From Nitrospiria bacterium (lineage in GTDB: Bacteria > Nitrospirota > Nitrospiria > JACQBZ01), in contig CAKKOZ010000072.1 in the NCBI GenBank assembly GCA_919901335.1, forward strand, positions 1-24,143: 24,143 bases of DNA. The letters are read 5' to 3'. Each line of letters begins with the position of its first letter. The stretch's first letter is position 1. Below the pieces are notes generated by a model. The model worked only from the letters and a program-made list of their open reading frames with translations, was not told the DNA's origin and searched no databases. Position numbers and translations under genes: made by a program. Shown here piece after piece: positions 7,298 to 15,264 of the stretch.

Positions 7298-8005
7298 CTA
7301 GCTGATCACCTTGGGCGGCCAGAGGACGTAGAGCATCAGGTAGGTCGCGGAACTGGTGACCAGCGCGATCACGAACAGCACCATCGTAAAAGTGCCGATG
7401 GCCCGATGACGCTGCTCTCCATCCGGGATCAGACGCTCGATGCCCTTTTCCAGCAGGAGAACGAGTAGAACGAGAACAAAACCGGAAATATAAACGATCC
7501 AACACGCGACCGAATGACATCGAGCCGCTCCGATGAGGCCGAAGAAAATGAAAACGGCGGCCGCGGTGATTAAAAATGCCGACCGGCTCATTTTGAGAAT
7601 ACCGGACTGAAGAACACGCCGGCCCGATTGCTTGACGGCGGCTCGAAAGCCCAGCACGATCATATAGACCGCGAGAACCAAACCGATGCTCACCACCGTG
7701 ATATGAATCGTCAGAAGCGGAGTGAAAAAATAGTTGTACAACCACTCCGGCCCTCCGAAACCTTCCTTCCCCTCCGTCGCCAGCGCCCCGAGTCCCCGCG
7801 CCAGATAGTAAACGGTAAAGTAGGCCAGCATGCCGACCATGGCCCATAGGGTCATGGCATGATGTCGGTTCCCCTGCTTTTTCTTTCCCATTCTCCAGCC
7901 GATCATAAACAGGATCGTGAAAACTAGAGCCATGAGGAAGCTGAGATCCGCGCCCAGGGTGCCGTGGGCCGGAAGAAATCCGGGTCGTCCGAGCAGTTCT
8001 TTCAT
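7298..8005 (-). CDS. Six-helix membrane protein, DUF420-like
   Basis: The 235-residue protein has about six hydrophobic helices (roughly 18-37, 50-70, 96-120, 142-162, 166-186, 203-228). The final stretch, with HRAIGTFTM followed by TYLMLYVLWPP, resembles the DUF420 family, whose members are often found beside heme-copper oxidase genes. Histidines at or near helix ends (H48, H49, H101, H164, H200) could ligate heme or metal, but this is inference. It is longer than the DUF420 proteins I know, and no oxidase gene is visible here. The start is supported by GGAGG (minus strand, 8013-8017) 7 nt upstream. It is convergent with the patatin gene (24-nt gap) and divergent from trpE. Confidence 0.65.
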   Translation of the reverse strand: MKELLGRPGFLPAHGTLGADLSFLMALVFTILFMIGWRMGKKKQGNRHHAMTLWAMVGMLAYFTVYYLARGLGALATEGKEGFGGPEWLYNYFFTPLLTIHITVVSIGLVLAVYMIVLGFRAAVKQSGRRVLQSGILKMSRSAFLITAAAVFIFFGLIGAARCHSVACWIVYISGFVLVLLVLLLEKGIERLIPDGEQRHRAIGTFTMVLFVIALVTSSATYLMLYVLWPPKVIS

Positions 8006-8049
8006 ATCGGGTCCTCCGGGGCATTTCGGCTATTTTTTATCGTACGGGT

Positions 8050-8078
8050 CTTATAACATGCCCCTATGACTCCGTCAA
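8050..8078 (-). promoter_or_regulatory. Predicted promoter of the DUF420-like gene
   Basis: On the minus strand TTGACG (8078-8073) is followed after exactly 17 bp by TATAAG (8055-8050), preceded by TGT as an extended -10. The implied leader is about 38 nt. This is the closest match to the consensus in the window. Confidence 0.75.
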
Positions 8079-8085
8079 GGCTTCA

Positions 8086-8114
8086 TTGACTTTTCCGTCC
8101 CCGCATGATAGCTT
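8086..8114 (+). promoter_or_regulatory. Predicted promoter of the trp operon
   Basis: TTGACT (8086-8091) is followed after 17 bp by TAGCTT (8109-8114), with TGA before it as an extended -10. Transcription would start near 8121, leaving a leader of only about 18 nt before the trpE ATG. There is therefore no room for a classical trp attenuator or T-box leader. The -35 box is 7 bp from the divergent -35 box of the DUF420-like gene. Confidence 0.5.
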
Positions 8115-8138
8115 CGAACAACTGGATTGGAAAATCGC

Positions 8139-9683
8139 ATGAAGCAAAAATCAGACAGGCCCGTCTTGCGCGGGCCGTTATATCATCCCACGCTGGAAGA
8201 ATTTATCCGCAAGTCCGGACAGGGAAACCTGATTCCGGTCTACCGCGAGATCCTGGCCGATATGGAAACGCCCGTTTCGGCATTCCTGAAAATCCGGGAC
8301 GGGCATTACGGGTACCTCCTTGAGAGTGTGGAGGGCGGAGAAAAATGGGCGCGGTACTCCTTTTTGGGAAGCCGGCCGTCTCTCGTCATCCGAGGGACGA
8401 ATGAGGAATTGGAGCTGATCCGGGGAAAGCAGGCGGAGCACGTTCCAGTCAAGACGGATCCTCTGGAAACAGTCAAAACAATCCTGGCCGATTATCGCCC
8501 GGTCGAGGTTGAGGGAATACCGCGGTTCTTCGGCGGGGCGGTCGGGTATCTCGGTTACGATCTGGTCCGAAGCATCGAGCGGCTTCCCGATCATCATCAC
8601 GGACGCCTCGACCTGCCGCTCCTCTATTTGATGGTGACCGATACGCTTCTGATCTTCGACAACGGATCGCAGACGATCAAGGTGGTCTCAAACGCGCATC
8701 TGAACGATCCTGGATCGCGCGGCCCAAACGGCGCCCGGCGGGCTTATCGAGAAGCGATCGGAAAAATCGAGGCAATGATCGTCCGCTTGAGGGGTCCGAT
8801 CCGGCGTCAAAAGAAGCGGCCGTCCCGCGTCGGGAAGATCCCGGAGTTGAAAATCGCCTCCAATATGAGCCGGCCGGCCTTTGAAAAAATGGTCCGCCGG
8901 GCGAAGGACTACATCCGCTCCGGCGATATCTTCCAGGTGGTACTGTCTCAGCGCTTTGAAACCACGACACGCTCGCGGCCGTTTGATATCTACCGTGCGC
9001 TTCGGGTGATCAATCCGTCGCCTTATATGTATTATCTTGAGTTTGACGGTCTGGAGCTTATCGGTTCCTCGCCGGAGGTGCTCGTCCGGTGCGAGGATCG
9101 CACGATTGAACTGCGACCGATCGCCGGAACCCGGCCGCGCGGCCGGAACGACGAAGAAGACCGGGCGCTGGAACAGGAGCTTTTATCGGATCAAAAAGAA
9201 CGCGCGGAACATATCATGCTGGTGGATCTGGGACGAAACGACGTGGGGCGCGTCTCCGAAATCGGGCGGGTGCGGGTCGAAAGACTGATGGCGGTCGAAC
9301 GATATTCGCACGTGATGCATCTCGTTTCCCAGATCGAAGGGCGGCTTCCGAAGGACAAAGACGTCTATGACGTGATGCGGGCCTGTTTCCCGGCCGGCAC
9401 CGTTTCGGGCGCGCCCAAGATCCGGGCGATGGAAATTATTGAGGAGCTGGAACCGACGGGCCGCGGACCTTACGCCGGCGCGGTGGGCTATTTCAGTTTT
9501 TCCGGAAACATGGACACCTGCATCAACATCCGTACGATCGTGATGAAGGACGGCCGGGCTTATGTCCAGGCCGGGGCCGGGATCGTGGCCGATTCGGATC
9601 CCGAACGAGAGTATCAGGAGACGGTCAATAAGGCCGAGGGCATGATCGCTGCGATTGCTCAAGCCGAAAAAGGTTTTGAATAA
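8139..9683 (+). CDS. trpE: Anthranilate synthase component I
   Basis: The 514-residue TrpE converts chorismate plus ammonia (from TrpG) to anthranilate and pyruvate, the committed step to tryptophan. The N-terminal regulatory domain contains LLES (60-63), the motif linked to tryptophan feedback binding, followed by YSFLGSRP. The C-terminal chorismate-binding domain shows LRPIAGTRPRGRN, HIMLVDLGRNDVGRV, FPAGTVSGAPKIRAMEII and GAGIVADSDPEREYQET. Length is typical. ATG 8139 is preferred; an in-frame TTG at 8127 would add four residues. It is first in the operon, with 4 nt between its stop and the trpG ATG. Feedback inhibition by tryptophan is expected from the intact LLES motif. Confidence 0.97.
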   Translation: MKQKSDRPVLRGPLYHPTLEEFIRKSGQGNLIPVYREILADMETPVSAFLKIRDGHYGYLLESVEGGEKWARYSFLGSRPSLVIRGTNEELELIRGKQAEHVPVKTDPLETVKTILADYRPVEVEGIPRFFGGAVGYLGYDLVRSIERLPDHHHGRLDLPLLYLMVTDTLLIFDNGSQTIKVVSNAHLNDPGSRGPNGARRAYREAIGKIEAMIVRLRGPIRRQKKRPSRVGKIPELKIASNMSRPAFEKMVRRAKDYIRSGDIFQVVLSQRFETTTRSRPFDIYRALRVINPSPYMYYLEFDGLELIGSSPEVLVRCEDRTIELRPIAGTRPRGRNDEEDRALEQELLSDQKERAEHIMLVDLGRNDVGRVSEIGRVRVERLMAVERYSHVMHLVSQIEGRLPKDKDVYDVMRACFPAGTVSGAPKIRAMEIIEELEPTGRGPYAGAVGYFSFSGNMDTCINIRTIVMKDGRAYVQAGAGIVADSDPEREYQETVNKAEGMIAAIAQAEKGFE

Positions 9684-9687
9684 CGAT

Positions 9688-10251
9688 ATGTTGCTCATGA
9701 TCGACAACTACGACTCGTTTACGTATAACCTGGTCCAGTATTTCGGCGAGCTGGATCAGGATGTGAGGGTCTGCCGCAACGACCGGATTACGCTGGACGA
9801 AATTGCGGAGCTCCGCCCGGAACGGATCGTGATCTCGCCCGGCCCCCGCACCCCCAAAGAGGCCGGCATCTCGATCGGGTTGATCAAGCGGTTCGCCGGT
9901 CAATTGCCGATCTTGGGCGTCTGCCTCGGCCACCAGGCGATTGGGGAAGCCTTCGGCGGCGAGGTGGTGCGGGCGTCGCGGTTGATGCACGGAAAGACTT
10001 CGATGATCCAGCATGATGGGAAAACGATCTTCAAGTCGCTTCCGAACCCCTTTGAGGCGACGAGATACCATTCTTTGATCGTGAAACGTGAGACACTGCC
10101 GCCCGTCTTAAGAATTTCGGCCGAGACCCGGGAAGGCGAGATTATGGGTCTTCGTCATACCGACTATCCTGTTGAAGGCGTGCAGTTTCATCCGGAATCC
10201 ATTCTGACGCGGATCGGGATGGATCTGCTGAAAAACTTTTTAAAAATATAG
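9688..10251 (+). CDS. trpG: Anthranilate synthase component II (glutamine amidotransferase)
   Basis: This 187-residue class I glutamine amidotransferase hydrolyses glutamine and passes ammonia to TrpE. The catalytic triad is visible: nucleophile C79 in GVCLGHQ, and H168 and E170 in VQFHPES. The segment MIDNYDSFTYNLVQYFGEL at the start and RYHSLIV are typical of TrpG/PabA. No pabA-like duplicate is in the window, so it may also serve folate synthesis, as in bacteria with an amphibolic subunit. ATG 9688 is the natural start, 4 nt after the trpE stop; an upstream in-frame start at 9655 would overlap trpE by 29 nt. Confidence 0.96.
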   Translation: MLLMIDNYDSFTYNLVQYFGELDQDVRVCRNDRITLDEIAELRPERIVISPGPRTPKEAGISIGLIKRFAGQLPILGVCLGHQAIGEAFGGEVVRASRLMHGKTSMIQHDGKTIFKSLPNPFEATRYHSLIVKRETLPPVLRISAETREGEIMGLRHTDYPVEGVQFHPESILTRIGMDLLKNFLKI

Positions 10252-10263
10252 GAGGTCGATTCC

Positions 10264-10737
10264 ATGAGTCCAGATGCCGGAGGGGATCTGCAGACGCGTT
10301 TGATGGAGCGGCTTGAGAAATACGGTTATATCACGGCCGGAGTCAGTTTCCTCTTACTGGGAATGGTTGTTTTCGTATACGGTTGGTTCGATTTCCTGAC
10401 CACTGTCAGGGCAAACCTTCCAAGGGCCGTGCTGGCCCTGATGAATGAGCTGTTGCTGGTCGTGATCCTGCTGGAGCTTTTTCGTACGATCATCAACTTC
10501 TTGAAAAGCCGGACGATCAGCCTGGAGCCTTTTCTCCACGTCGGCATCATCGCATCGGTGCGGCGGCTTCTGACGATCGGGGCCGAGATGACGCTTCAGG
10601 TTGAAATCTCACCGGACCGCTTCCAGCAGTACCTGCTCGATGCGCTGGTGAATGTCGGCGTGATTCTGGTATTGGTCTTCGCGCTTTATCTTTACCGGAT
10701 CCGCGGCATGAAGGCGGAGCCGGTGGTCAAGGAGTGA
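10264..10737 (+). CDS. PsiE-like small membrane protein within the trp operon
   Basis: The 157-residue protein has about four hydrophobic segments (roughly 22-45, 54-76, 90-106, 127-146). The pattern of a conserved helix ending LLELFRTIINFL and then GIIASVRRLLTI resembles the phosphate-starvation-inducible PsiE family, whose function is poorly known. It has the strongest Shine-Dalgarno of the operon, AGGAGG (10250-10255), overlapping the trpG stop, so it is clearly translated with the trp genes. No catalytic motif is visible. Why a PsiE-like protein sits between trpG and trpD is unexplained; it is not a known tryptophan enzyme. Family assignment is by pattern recall only. Confidence 0.72.
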   Translation: MSPDAGGDLQTRLMERLEKYGYITAGVSFLLLGMVVFVYGWFDFLTTVRANLPRAVLALMNELLLVVILLELFRTIINFLKSRTISLEPFLHVGIIASVRRLLTIGAEMTLQVEISPDRFQQYLLDALVNVGVILVLVFALYLYRIRGMKAEPVVKE

Positions 10738-10791
10738 CGTAATATGGTACATTTTAAAACCGGGAGGGGGCGACGCGAGCCTCTATAATTA

Positions 10792-11805
10792 ATGATCAAA
10801 GAAGCGATCGCAAAAGTGGTGGATGAGATCAACCTGACCGAGGCCGAGGCCGAGGCCGCGATGCGCGAAATCATGGAGGGGCAGGCCACGTCATCCCAGA
10901 TTGCGGCCTACATTACGGCGCTCCGGATGAAGGGCGAGACGGTTGAGGAGATCACCGGCTCGGCCCGCGTCATGCGCGAGAAGGCCGTCCGGATCCATGT
11001 GAACGATCCCTGCGTGGTGGACACTTGCGGCACCGGGGGAGACCGGATGAACACCTTCAATATCTCGACCACCACGGCCTTTGTCGTGGCCGGGGCCGGG
11101 ATCACGGTCGCCAAACACGGGAACCGTTCGGTCTCGAGCAGCTGCGGCAGCGCCGACGTGCTGAAGACGCTGGGCATCAAGATTGATTATCCCCCCGACA
11201 AGGTGGAGGATTGCCTGAACACGATCGGGATCGGCTTTCTGTTCGCCCCCCTCTACCACGGCGCGATGAAACATGCCGTCGGGCCGCGTCAGGAAATCGG
11301 GGTCCGGACGATCTTCAACATCCTCGGCCCGCTCACCAATCCGGCGCGGGCCTCGATCCAGGTGCTGGGGGTGTATGATCAGAATCTGACTGATCTGATG
11401 GCCCAGGTCCTGATGAATCTGGGATCGCTCCACTGTTTTTGCGTCAGCGGACTGGACGGGCTGGATGAGATCACGATCACGGCGAAATCCAAAATCTGTG
11501 AGGGGAAAGAGGGGAAGGTGAAATGCTACCATGTCGCGCCGGCCGATTTTAATCTGCCGACGGCCCGTGTAAAGGATATCGTCGGCGGGACGCCGGATCA
11601 GAACGCGCGGATCGTTCTGGACGTCTTGGGAGGCCAGAAAGGGCCGCGGCGGGATGTGGTTCTACTCAATGCCGCGCCGGCCATCGTGGCGGCCGGAAAG
11701 GCGCGCACGCTCCAGGACGGGATTCATTCGGCGTCCAAATCCATCGACAGCGGCGCGGCCATGGAAAAATTAACCCGTCTCCGTGAGATGACGAATCGGC
11801 CGTGA
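10792..11805 (+). CDS. trpD: Anthranilate phosphoribosyltransferase
   Basis: The 337-residue TrpD transfers the phosphoribosyl group of PRPP to anthranilate. The PRPP-binding glycine loop is VDTCGTGGDRMNTFNIST (76-93, GTGGD at 80-84), followed by AKHGNRSVSSSCGSADVL. Length is typical and the protein is not fused to TrpG. The 54-nt gap after the PsiE-like gene is the largest inside the operon. A purine-rich GGGAGGGGG (10762-10770) lies 21 nt from the ATG, too far for a normal ribosome binding site, so initiation may be weak or coupled. The N-terminal segment contains three tandem GAGGCC units (10840-10857) coding Glu-Ala repeats. Confidence 0.97.
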   Translation: MIKEAIAKVVDEINLTEAEAEAAMREIMEGQATSSQIAAYITALRMKGETVEEITGSARVMREKAVRIHVNDPCVVDTCGTGGDRMNTFNISTTTAFVVAGAGITVAKHGNRSVSSSCGSADVLKTLGIKIDYPPDKVEDCLNTIGIGFLFAPLYHGAMKHAVGPRQEIGVRTIFNILGPLTNPARASIQVLGVYDQNLTDLMAQVLMNLGSLHCFCVSGLDGLDEITITAKSKICEGKEGKVKCYHVAPADFNLPTARVKDIVGGTPDQNARIVLDVLGGQKGPRRDVVLLNAAPAIVAAGKARTLQDGIHSASKSIDSGAAMEKLTRLREMTNRP

Positions 11806-11823
11806 TAAGACGGCGGGACGGTT

Positions 11824-12624
11824 ATGACAGATTCCCGGACGATGACATTTTTAGATGACATCCTGGCTTCGACGCGCGAGGCGGTGCGGTCCTCAAAACT
11901 TAACCGACCGTCGGCCGATCTGAAGCGTCGAATCAAAGACCGGGAAGCCCCGCGTGATTTTGCCGAATCGCTTTCAACAAACGCAGGCCTAAAGCTCATC
12001 GCGGAACTGAAGCAGGCTTCCCCGTCACAAGGACGGCTCCGCGAGCGGTTCGACCCGGCCGAGATCGCGCGAATTTACGAGGCAGAGGGCGCGGCGGCCA
12101 TCTCAGTCTTAACCGAAGAACGGTTTTTCCTGGGCTCGCTGGATGATCTGGACCTTGTTCGAAAAGCCGTGAACTGCCCGCTTCTGCGGAAGGACTTTCT
12201 GATCGATGAGTATCAACTGTACGAGGCGCGGGCGTTTGACGCCGACGCGGTTTTGCTGATCGCGGCCATCCTGAGCGACAGCCGCCTGAAAGGGTTTCAG
12301 GCGCTTGCCCGGGATCTCGGCATGGAGGCCCTGGTTGAGGTCCATACCGAGGCCGAGGTGGACCGCGCGCTGCAGGCCGGCGCCCGGCTGATCGGGATCA
12401 ACAATCGCGACCTGGCGACGTTTAAAACTGATCTGGCAACAACGTTTCGTTTGATCCGCGGGATTCCGGACGACCGGCTCGTCGTGAGCGAGAGCGGAAT
12501 CGCTCAACGGAAAGACGTCGAGCGGCTCATCGAGGCGGAAGCGGATGCCGTACTGATCGGGGAGGCCTTTATGAAGAGTTCCGATATACGGGCCAAGATC
12601 AGGGATCTTTTTGGAAAAACGTAA
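11824..12624 (+). CDS. trpC: Indole-3-glycerol phosphate synthase
   Basis: The 266-residue (beta/alpha)8 enzyme cyclises CdRP to indole-3-glycerol phosphate. Catalytic residues match the family: E61 and K63 in IAELKQASPSQG, K123 in LLRKDFLID, E172 in LVEVHTEAEV, N193-N194 in IGINNRDL and E223 in VSESGI. The start at 11824 is 18 nt after the trpD stop; ATG 11842 is a possible alternative start. It ends with TAATG, sharing one base with the trpF start. It is a stand-alone TrpC, not the TrpC-TrpF fusion of enterobacteria. Confidence 0.96.
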   Translation: MTDSRTMTFLDDILASTREAVRSSKLNRPSADLKRRIKDREAPRDFAESLSTNAGLKLIAELKQASPSQGRLRERFDPAEIARIYEAEGAAAISVLTEERFFLGSLDDLDLVRKAVNCPLLRKDFLIDEYQLYEARAFDADAVLLIAAILSDSRLKGFQALARDLGMEALVEVHTEAEVDRALQAGARLIGINNRDLATFKTDLATTFRLIRGIPDDRLVVSESGIAQRKDVERLIEAEADAVLIGEAFMKSSDIRAKIRDLFGKT

Positions 12625-13232
12625 TGCGCGTTAAGATCTGCGGAATCACAAACGTCCACGACGCGCTGGCAGCGGCCGATAACGGCGCCGATGCCGTCGG
12701 CTTCGTGCTTTACAAGAGCAGCCCTCGTTATATCGATCTGAAGGCGGTGAAGAATATCATTGCGCAGCTTCCGCCGTTTGTCACGACGGTCGGCGTCTTT
12801 GCCGATGCGGAGGAAAAGGAGATCCTAACAACGGTGGACGAATGCGGACTGGATGTGATCCAGCTTCAGGGGGATGAGCCGTCGGATCTCTGCCGGCGAT
12901 TGGGCGGCCGTGTGATCAAGGCCATCCGCATCCGCGACCCATCCAGCCTCAACCGGATGATTCCATACAAGGTCAGAGCGTTTGTCCTGGATACCTATCG
13001 GGAAGGGCAGCTGGGAGGCACGGGCGAAACGTTCGACTGGAGCCTGGCGGTCGAAGCGAAAAAACTCGGGAAGATCATCCTGGCCGGCGGCCTGACGCCG
13101 GAGAATGTCGGGCGGGCGATCGAACAGGTCCGACCCTATGGCGTGGATGTCAGCAGCGGCGTGGAAGAGCGCATCGGGAAGAAGGACCATTCAAAATTGA
13201 AGCGGTTTATTGAGACTGCAAAACAGACGTGA
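12624..13232 (+). CDS. trpF: Phosphoribosylanthranilate isomerase
   Basis: The 202-residue (beta/alpha)8 protein performs the Amadori rearrangement of phosphoribosylanthranilate to CdRP. The general base C6 is in VKICGIT and the general acid D123 in FVLDTYREGQLGGTG; the phosphate site is at ILAGGLTPENV and GVDVSSGVE. It starts inside the trpC stop (TAATG), so translational coupling is likely. The gene order trpC-F-B-A is the common bacterial arrangement. Confidence 0.96.
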   Translation: MRVKICGITNVHDALAAADNGADAVGFVLYKSSPRYIDLKAVKNIIAQLPPFVTTVGVFADAEEKEILTTVDECGLDVIQLQGDEPSDLCRRLGGRVIKAIRIRDPSSLNRMIPYKVRAFVLDTYREGQLGGTGETFDWSLAVEAKKLGKIILAGGLTPENVGRAIEQVRPYGVDVSSGVEERIGKKDHSKLKRFIETAKQT

Positions 13233-13234
13233 GC

Positions 13235-14428
13235 ATGACAAAATTACCCGATCAGAACGGCCATTTCGGAATTTACGGCGGGCGGTTTGCACCCGAGACC
13301 TTGATGCCTGCACTGACCGAGCTGGAGCGGATGTATAATACTTCAAAGAAAGACAATAAATTCAAAGTTAAACTTAAAGAATATCTTGAGGAGTTTGCTG
13401 GCCGTCCCACGCCGCTCTATTTTTCCCGTCGTTTGACGAAGGAACTCGGCGGGGCCAGGATCTATCTAAAGCGCGAAGATCTCTGTCACACGGGCGCGCA
13501 CAAGATCAACAACACGATCGGGCAGGCCCTGCTCACGAAGAAGATGGGCAAGCGCCGGGTGATCGCCGAGACCGGCGCGGGGCAGCACGGGGTGGCCGTG
13601 GCAACGGTCGCGGCGGCCTTCGGGCTGGAGTGCGAAGTTTATATGGGCACCGAGGATATGGAGCGCCAGTCGCTTAATGTCTACCGGATGCGATTGATGG
13701 GCGCGAGGGTGACGCCGGTGGATTCCGGAAGCCGGACGCTCAAAGACGCGATCAGCGAGGCGATGCGGGACTGGGCGACGAACGTGCGGACGACCCATTA
13801 CATCCTCGGATCGGTGCTCGGGCCGCATCCCTTTCCGGTCATGATCCGCGATTTTCAATCCGTGATCGGGATGGAGTCCCGCCGCCAGATCCAAAAGGCG
13901 GAGGGACGTCTTCCGGACTGTCTCGTGGCCTGTGTCGGAGGTGGAAGCAACGCGATGGGGCTGTTTTATCCGTTCCTGTCGGACCGGCGGGTCGAGATGA
14001 TCGGCGTGGAGGCCGGCGGTCATGGAATCGAGAGCGGGAAGCATGCCGCCCGTTTCGCCGACGGCTCGGTCGGGGTGCTTCACGGGACGATGACCTATCT
14101 TCTTCAGGACGACGACGGTCAGATCCGGCCGACCCATTCCATCTCGGCCGGACTGGACTATGCCGCGGTCGGTCCGGAACACAGCTATTATTATGATCAA
14201 GGACGGATCCATTTCACGCATGCAACAGACGAAGAAGCGCTGGCCGCGTTCGACCAGTTGAGCCAGGTGGAAGGGATCATGCCGGCGCTGGAGTCGGCCC
14301 ACGCGGTGGCCCATGTCGTGAAGCTGGCTCCGCGCATGAAGCGGAATCAGATCATCGTGGTCAACCTTTCCGGCCGCGGCGACAAGGATGTAATGCAGGT
14401 TGCCAAAATCCGGGGCGTGGAATTATGA
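13235..14428 (+). CDS. trpB: Tryptophan synthase beta chain
   Basis: The 397-residue PLP enzyme condenses indole with serine to make tryptophan. The PLP lysine is K90 in LKREDLCHTGAHKINN, followed by ETGAGQHGVA and the phosphate-binding loop CVGGGSNAMG. The sequence is the canonical TrpB1 type that partners TrpA. ATG 13235 lies 2 nt past the trpF stop; a GTG at 13229, overlapping that stop as GTGA, would add two residues and is equally possible. The stop overlaps the trpA ATG by 4 nt, as expected for subunits of the same alpha2-beta2 complex. Confidence 0.97.
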   Translation: MTKLPDQNGHFGIYGGRFAPETLMPALTELERMYNTSKKDNKFKVKLKEYLEEFAGRPTPLYFSRRLTKELGGARIYLKREDLCHTGAHKINNTIGQALLTKKMGKRRVIAETGAGQHGVAVATVAAAFGLECEVYMGTEDMERQSLNVYRMRLMGARVTPVDSGSRTLKDAISEAMRDWATNVRTTHYILGSVLGPHPFPVMIRDFQSVIGMESRRQIQKAEGRLPDCLVACVGGGSNAMGLFYPFLSDRRVEMIGVEAGGHGIESGKHAARFADGSVGVLHGTMTYLLQDDDGQIRPTHSISAGLDYAAVGPEHSYYYDQGRIHFTHATDEEALAAFDQLSQVEGIMPALESAHAVAHVVKLAPRMKRNQIIVVNLSGRGDKDVMQVAKIRGVEL

Positions 14429-15264
14429 ACCGGATCGACAAAACATTCGCGCAGCTTCGGTCGAGAAAAGAAAAAGCGTTGATCCCGTACATCATGGCCG
14501 GTGATCCGTATCTTGAACGGACGGAGGAGCTGGTGCTTGCGATGGAGCGCGCCGGCGCGGACATCATCGAACTGGGCGTTCCATTTTCCGACCCGATCGC
14601 GGACGGCCCCGTGATTCAACGGGCCGGTCAACGCGCGCTGAAATGGAAGACGGGTTTAAAGGACATTCTAAGGCTGGTGGCCGATATACGGAAAAAAAGC
14701 GAAATTCCAATGGTCCTCATGACCTACTATAATCCGGTTCTTAAATTCGGAATCGAGACGTTGTTCAAGGAGGCTGCGGCCTGCGGCGTGGACGGTTTAA
14801 TCATCCCGGACCTGCCGCCGGAAGAAGGGCAGGCCGTGCGGGATCGGAGCCGTCGGAGCGGGCTGAACTGGATTCTGCTGGCCGCGCCCACCACGCCGCC
14901 CGACCGGTTGAAGCTCCTGTCCGGCCGGACGCAGGGATTTCTCTATTATGTTTCACTGACCGGCATTACGGGAGCGTCCTTGAAAAACTTTTCCGAGGTC
15001 AAGGCCCGGCTGTCGGCGATCCGTCGGATGACGGATAAACCGATCGCCGTCGGCTTCGGCGTCTCCACGCCGGACCAGGCAAACGCATTGGCCGGGATGG
15101 CGGACGGCGTCATCGTGGGCAGCGCGATTGTGCGGCTGATCGAGGAGCACATGGACGATTCGGACCTCCCGGCCGTCATTGCCGCGTTTGTAAAACAGTT
15201 GAAGCAGGCCGTCGCGGGTGGACGCACTCGACGCGCAGCTCAATCCGGCGTGAGGCATTCATGA
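14425..15264 (+). CDS. trpA: Tryptophan synthase alpha chain
   Basis: The 279-residue alpha subunit cleaves indole-3-glycerol phosphate to indole and glyceraldehyde 3-phosphate. Catalytic E49 (IIELGVPFSDP) and D60 (ADGP) fall at the same residue numbers as in the Salmonella enzyme. YYVSLTGITGA, GFGVSTPDQA and VIVGSAIVR form the active-site loop and phosphate site. It overlaps trpB by ATGA (14425-14428) and in turn overlaps the downstream HD-GYP gene by ATGA (15261-15264). The C-terminal tail (GGRTRRAAQSGVRHS) is slightly longer than usual and runs into that overlap. Confidence 0.97.
   Translation: MNRIDKTFAQLRSRKEKALIPYIMAGDPYLERTEELVLAMERAGADIIELGVPFSDPIADGPVIQRAGQRALKWKTGLKDILRLVADIRKKSEIPMVLMTYYNPVLKFGIETLFKEAAACGVDGLIIPDLPPEEGQAVRDRSRRSGLNWILLAAPTTPPDRLKLLSGRTQGFLYYVSLTGITGASLKNFSEVKARLSAIRRMTDKPIAVGFGVSTPDQANALAGMADGVIVGSAIVRLIEEHMDDSDLPAVIAAFVKQLKQAVAGGRTRRAAQSGVRHS

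Noticed and set aside
7245..8024. 259-codon alternative minus-strand frame over the DUF420-like gene
   Set aside because: Its translation is basic and low in hydrophobic segments, while the other frame gives six clean membrane helices with a good ribosome binding site.
8105..8323. Possible trp leader peptide: a frame starting MIASNNW just before trpE with one Trp codon
   Set aside because: It has only one Trp codon in the leader part, runs on through trpE in another frame, has no terminator/antiterminator stems, and starts upstream of the predicted transcription start.
10784..10789. Perfect TATAAT just before the trpD start codon
   Set aside because: No -35 match stands 15-19 bp upstream, and a transcript from it would start inside trpD, after the ATG.
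10840..10857. Three tandem GAGGCC units in trpD as a possible phase-variable repeat
   Set aside because: Unit length is six, so changes would stay in frame, and three copies are too few for slippage control; it simply codes Glu-Ala repeats.
13466..14314. 282-codon open frame on the minus strand opposite trpB
   Set aside because: It lies wholly antisense to a clearly conserved gene, its protein has no recognisable motif, and GC-rich codon use commonly leaves such frames open.
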